Source: Chloroflexota bacterium (lineage in GTDB: Bacteria > Chloroflexota > Limnocylindria > Limnocylindrales > CSP1-4). Taken from it: 11,461 nucleotides of DNA. Under the pieces are notes generated by a model. It was not told where the DNA came from. It saw only the letters and a list, made by a program, of their open reading frames with translations, and made no database searches. The stretch covers positions 1 to 11,461 of the forward strand of contig JAJYJR010000123.1 in assembly GCA_021789355.1 (NCBI GenBank), read 5' to 3'. This document shows positions 6,770 through 11,461 of this stretch, piece after piece. The translations under genes were made by a program, and so were the position numbers. Within the stretch, counting starts at the first letter, position 1; each line of letters begins with the position of its first letter.

Positions 6770-7783
6770 TCACCTCCCCCGCGCTGCCGGGCGCCCCGCC
6801 ACACCCGCCGGATGGGCCGTGGCGGAATCCCGAGCCAGATCGAGCACGGTGCGTGCGTTGCCCTCGTCGACGATGAGGACGTCGACCACGTCCGCCCGGA
6901 GGATCCCAAGGATCGCCTGCGGCTTCTCCGCCTCGCTGACCACCGCCACGACGGTGTCGATGCGGCGCAGGTCCTCGATCGAGAGCGCGACGAGGCGGCT
7001 GCTGTGCGGCGCGGCGATCAGCGTGCCGCGCGCGTCCACGTAGTTGCCGAGGACGTCTCCGACGGCGCTCTCGGCCCGGAGGCGCGCGATCTCGTCGAGC
7101 GAGAGGCAGCCGCTGCGCACCATCGTGCAGCCGTCGTCCGTGCCGCCGATGCCGACGAGGGCGACGCTGGCCTGGGCGGCGACGCGAAGCGTGTGGGCGA
7201 CCGCCTCCTGCTCGAACAGGCGGTCCCGCATCTCCGCGCTCTCCACGTAGGCCGGCGCGTAGAGGCTCACCGCGCGTCCACCGCAGCGCTCCGCGAGGGC
7301 CCGGCAGATCTCGTTGGGGTTCGTCGGCGCGTCGACGCGGGGGGAACCGCCCATCGCGCTCGCGAACGTGCAATCCATCCGTCGCTCTGGCCGGAAGAAG
7401 CGGGGAACCTCGCCGGTGTCGCGGCCGTGGCTGACCGCCACCACCACGCCGTCGTGCAGCCTCCGCTCGAGGTAGCCGGCCGCGCTCCGGGCCACCGCCT
7501 CGCGCTGCGACTGCGGGTCGGTCCGCGATGGGCTGACGATCGCATCCTTGAGCCGGAACGCGTCCCGGAGCTGCGTCTCAAGGTCGAGGTGGAGCCAGGG
7601 TGGTGCCTGGATGCGGATATCCACGACCCCCGCCCAGCGCGCCCGCTCCAGGAGCCGCTGCACCTTCGGGCGGGACAGGGTGAACTCGGCGGCGATCTCC
7701 TCCTGCGTCCGGCCATCCATGTAGTACCGGTGCGCGATGCGGGCGAGGAGCTCGTAGTCGTCCTGGCGGAGGTCTTCGGGCAA
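6770..7783 (-). CDS. SorC/DeoR-family sugar-binding transcriptional regulator
   Basis: A 337-residue protein with the SorC architecture: an N-terminal helix-turn-helix (about residues 25-49, [22 protein letters not shown]) followed by a sugar-isomerase-like effector domain with HGRDTG (119-124), GIGG (211-214), the [12 protein letters not shown] block (242-253) and the C-terminal [10 protein letters not shown]...[12 protein letters not shown] segment. SorC regulators usually respond to phosphorylated sugars and control adjacent catabolic genes. The best start is TTG 7783: an in-frame TGA lies only eight codons upstream and homology begins just inside it. No clear Shine-Dalgarno precedes it, so expression may be low. 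The Trp common in the family's GWG-R motif is His here. First gene of the cassette. A SorC-like palindrome at 7802-7815 suggests autoregulation; phosphorylated products of the downstream enzymes are candidate effectors (inference). Confidence 0.88.
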   Translation of the reverse strand: MPEDLRQDDYELLARIAHRYYMDGRTQEEIAAEFTLSRPKVQRLLERARWAGVVDIRIQAPPWLHLDLETQLRDAFRLKDAIVSPSRTDPQSQREAVARSAAGYLERRLHDGVVVAVSHGRDTGEVPRFFRPERRMDCTFASAMGGSPRVDAPTNPNEICRALAERCGGRAVSLYAPAYVESAEMRDRLFEQEAVAHTLRVAAQASVALVGIGGTDDGCTMVRSGCLSLDEIARLRAESAVGDVLGNYVDARGTLIAAPHSSRLVALSIEDLRRIDTVVAVVSEAEKPQAILGILRADVVDVLIVDEGNARTVLDLARDSATAHPAGVAGRPAARGR

Positions 7784-7801
7784 CAGTGTGATCTCGTGGT
7801 C

Positions 7802-7815
7802 CGATCATTTGCTCA
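7802..7815. promoter_or_regulatory. Candidate SorC-type operator
   Basis: The minus strand reads TGAGCAAATGATCG, an imperfect dyad of the form TGAnCA-NN-TGnTCA with one deviating end base. It lies just downstream of the predicted transcription start (about 7827) and 18 bp before the regulator start codon, where bound protein would block transcription. The link to this regulator comes from position and symmetry only; no second copy was found by eye elsewhere in the cassette. Confidence 0.5.
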
Positions 7816-7832
7816 GTGCTGGACGTCTGCCC

Positions 7833-7861
7833 ACTCTAGCAAGATCGGACCCCCGGGACAA
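7833..7861 (-). promoter_or_regulatory. Candidate promoter of the sugar cassette
   Basis: On the minus strand TTGTCC (7856-7861) and TAGAGT (7833-7838) are separated by 17 bp. Each hexamer matches the sigma70 consensus at four of six bases. It is far weaker than the str promoter, as expected for a regulated operon, and sits between the rpoC terminator hairpin and the palindrome. The -35 overlaps one arm of the small inverted repeat at 7852-7872. Confidence 0.45.
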
Positions 7862-7872
7862 TCCCTCCCGGG
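7852..7872. repeat. Small inverted repeat downstream of the rpoC terminator
   Basis: CCCGGGA and TCCCGGG are perfect 7-base arms around a 7-base loop. It could be a second weak stem of a tandem terminator or part of the promoter region. Its function is unknown. Confidence 0.35.
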
Positions 7873-7900
7873 CGGCGAATCGCGGCCCCGGGACGCGGGC

Positions 7901-7933
7901 GCCCCCCGACGGGCACCGGTCCCGTCGGGGGGC
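7901..7933 (-). terminator. Hairpin terminator after rpoC
   Basis: A perfect 13-bp stem (GCCCCCCGACGGG with CCCGTCGGGGGGC) encloses a 7-base loop about 90 nt beyond the rpoC stop. No U-tract follows on the transcribed strand. It is the strongest inverted repeat seen in the rpoC-regulator gap (7784-8022) and probably ends the rpoBC transcript; the rest of that gap holds the promoter and operator described here. Confidence 0.65.
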
Positions 7934-8022
7934 TCGTGGCGACGAGGCACGGGGCACAACAAGGCACACGACCGCGACGCGATGACGGATCCCCAACGGC
8001 GACGGCCGCCGCCGGAGCGCCC

Positions 8023-11461
<3,439 letters not shown>

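Noticed and set aside
6682..6909. N-terminally extended aldolase (starts 6738 or 6909)
   Set aside because: The extension from 6909 overlaps the regulator gene and is not aldolase-like; ATG 6681 has a well-placed GGAGG.

Overview
The window is GC-rich (roughly 70% by eye), and every supported gene lies on the minus strand, so genes read from right to left. It comes from a bacterial chromosome at the rpoBC-str locus. The right end holds the 3' part of rpoC (8023-11461, beginning outside the window). The left end holds the str operon: rpsL, rpsG and fusA (fusA runs off the window at position 1). The GC content, GTG and TTG starts, U-poor terminators, a ribosomal protein S12 with an internal insert and an RpoC without a trigger-loop insertion would fit a high-GC Chloroflexota (Limnocylindria-like) or actinobacterium-like lineage. 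That assignment is an impression and cannot be settled here.

Between rpoC and rpsL sits a self-contained five-gene sugar-phosphate cassette of about 4.5 kb: a SorC-family regulator, a class II ketose-bisphosphate aldolase, a CbbY-like HAD phosphatase, and the DhaL and DhaK subunits of a dihydroxyacetone-type kinase. It is preceded by a perfect 13-bp hairpin after rpoC, then a moderate sigma70-like promoter and a SorC-type palindrome. It ends with a perfect 11-bp hairpin after dhaK. Two gene pairs overlap by GTGA (aldolase/phosphatase and dhaL/dhaK), and the aldolase and dhaL have strong Shine-Dalgarno sequences, so the set looks like one translationally tuned operon. The products would interconvert a dihydroxyacetone-like triose or tetrulose, its phosphate, and ketose phosphates, under control of a sugar-phosphate-sensing repressor. 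No transporter, dehydrogenase, isomerase or DhaM is present, so the substrate cannot be named.

Three bases past the dhaK hairpin is a near-perfect promoter (TTGACA, 17-bp spacer, TATACT) for the str operon. A leader of about 335 nt with several strong inverted repeats follows before rpsL. rpsL and rpsG are separated by one base, so there is no room for the E. coli-style S7 control site between them; any ribosomal-protein feedback would more likely act in the leader. rpsG and fusA follow closely.

The most notable points are the metabolic cassette inside the rpoC-rpsL neighbourhood, its unusual enzyme combination without DhaM, the structured str leader, the S12 insert, and an acidic RpoC tail with a repeated NPFLE motif. 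No RNA genes, mobile elements or CRISPR arrays were seen.
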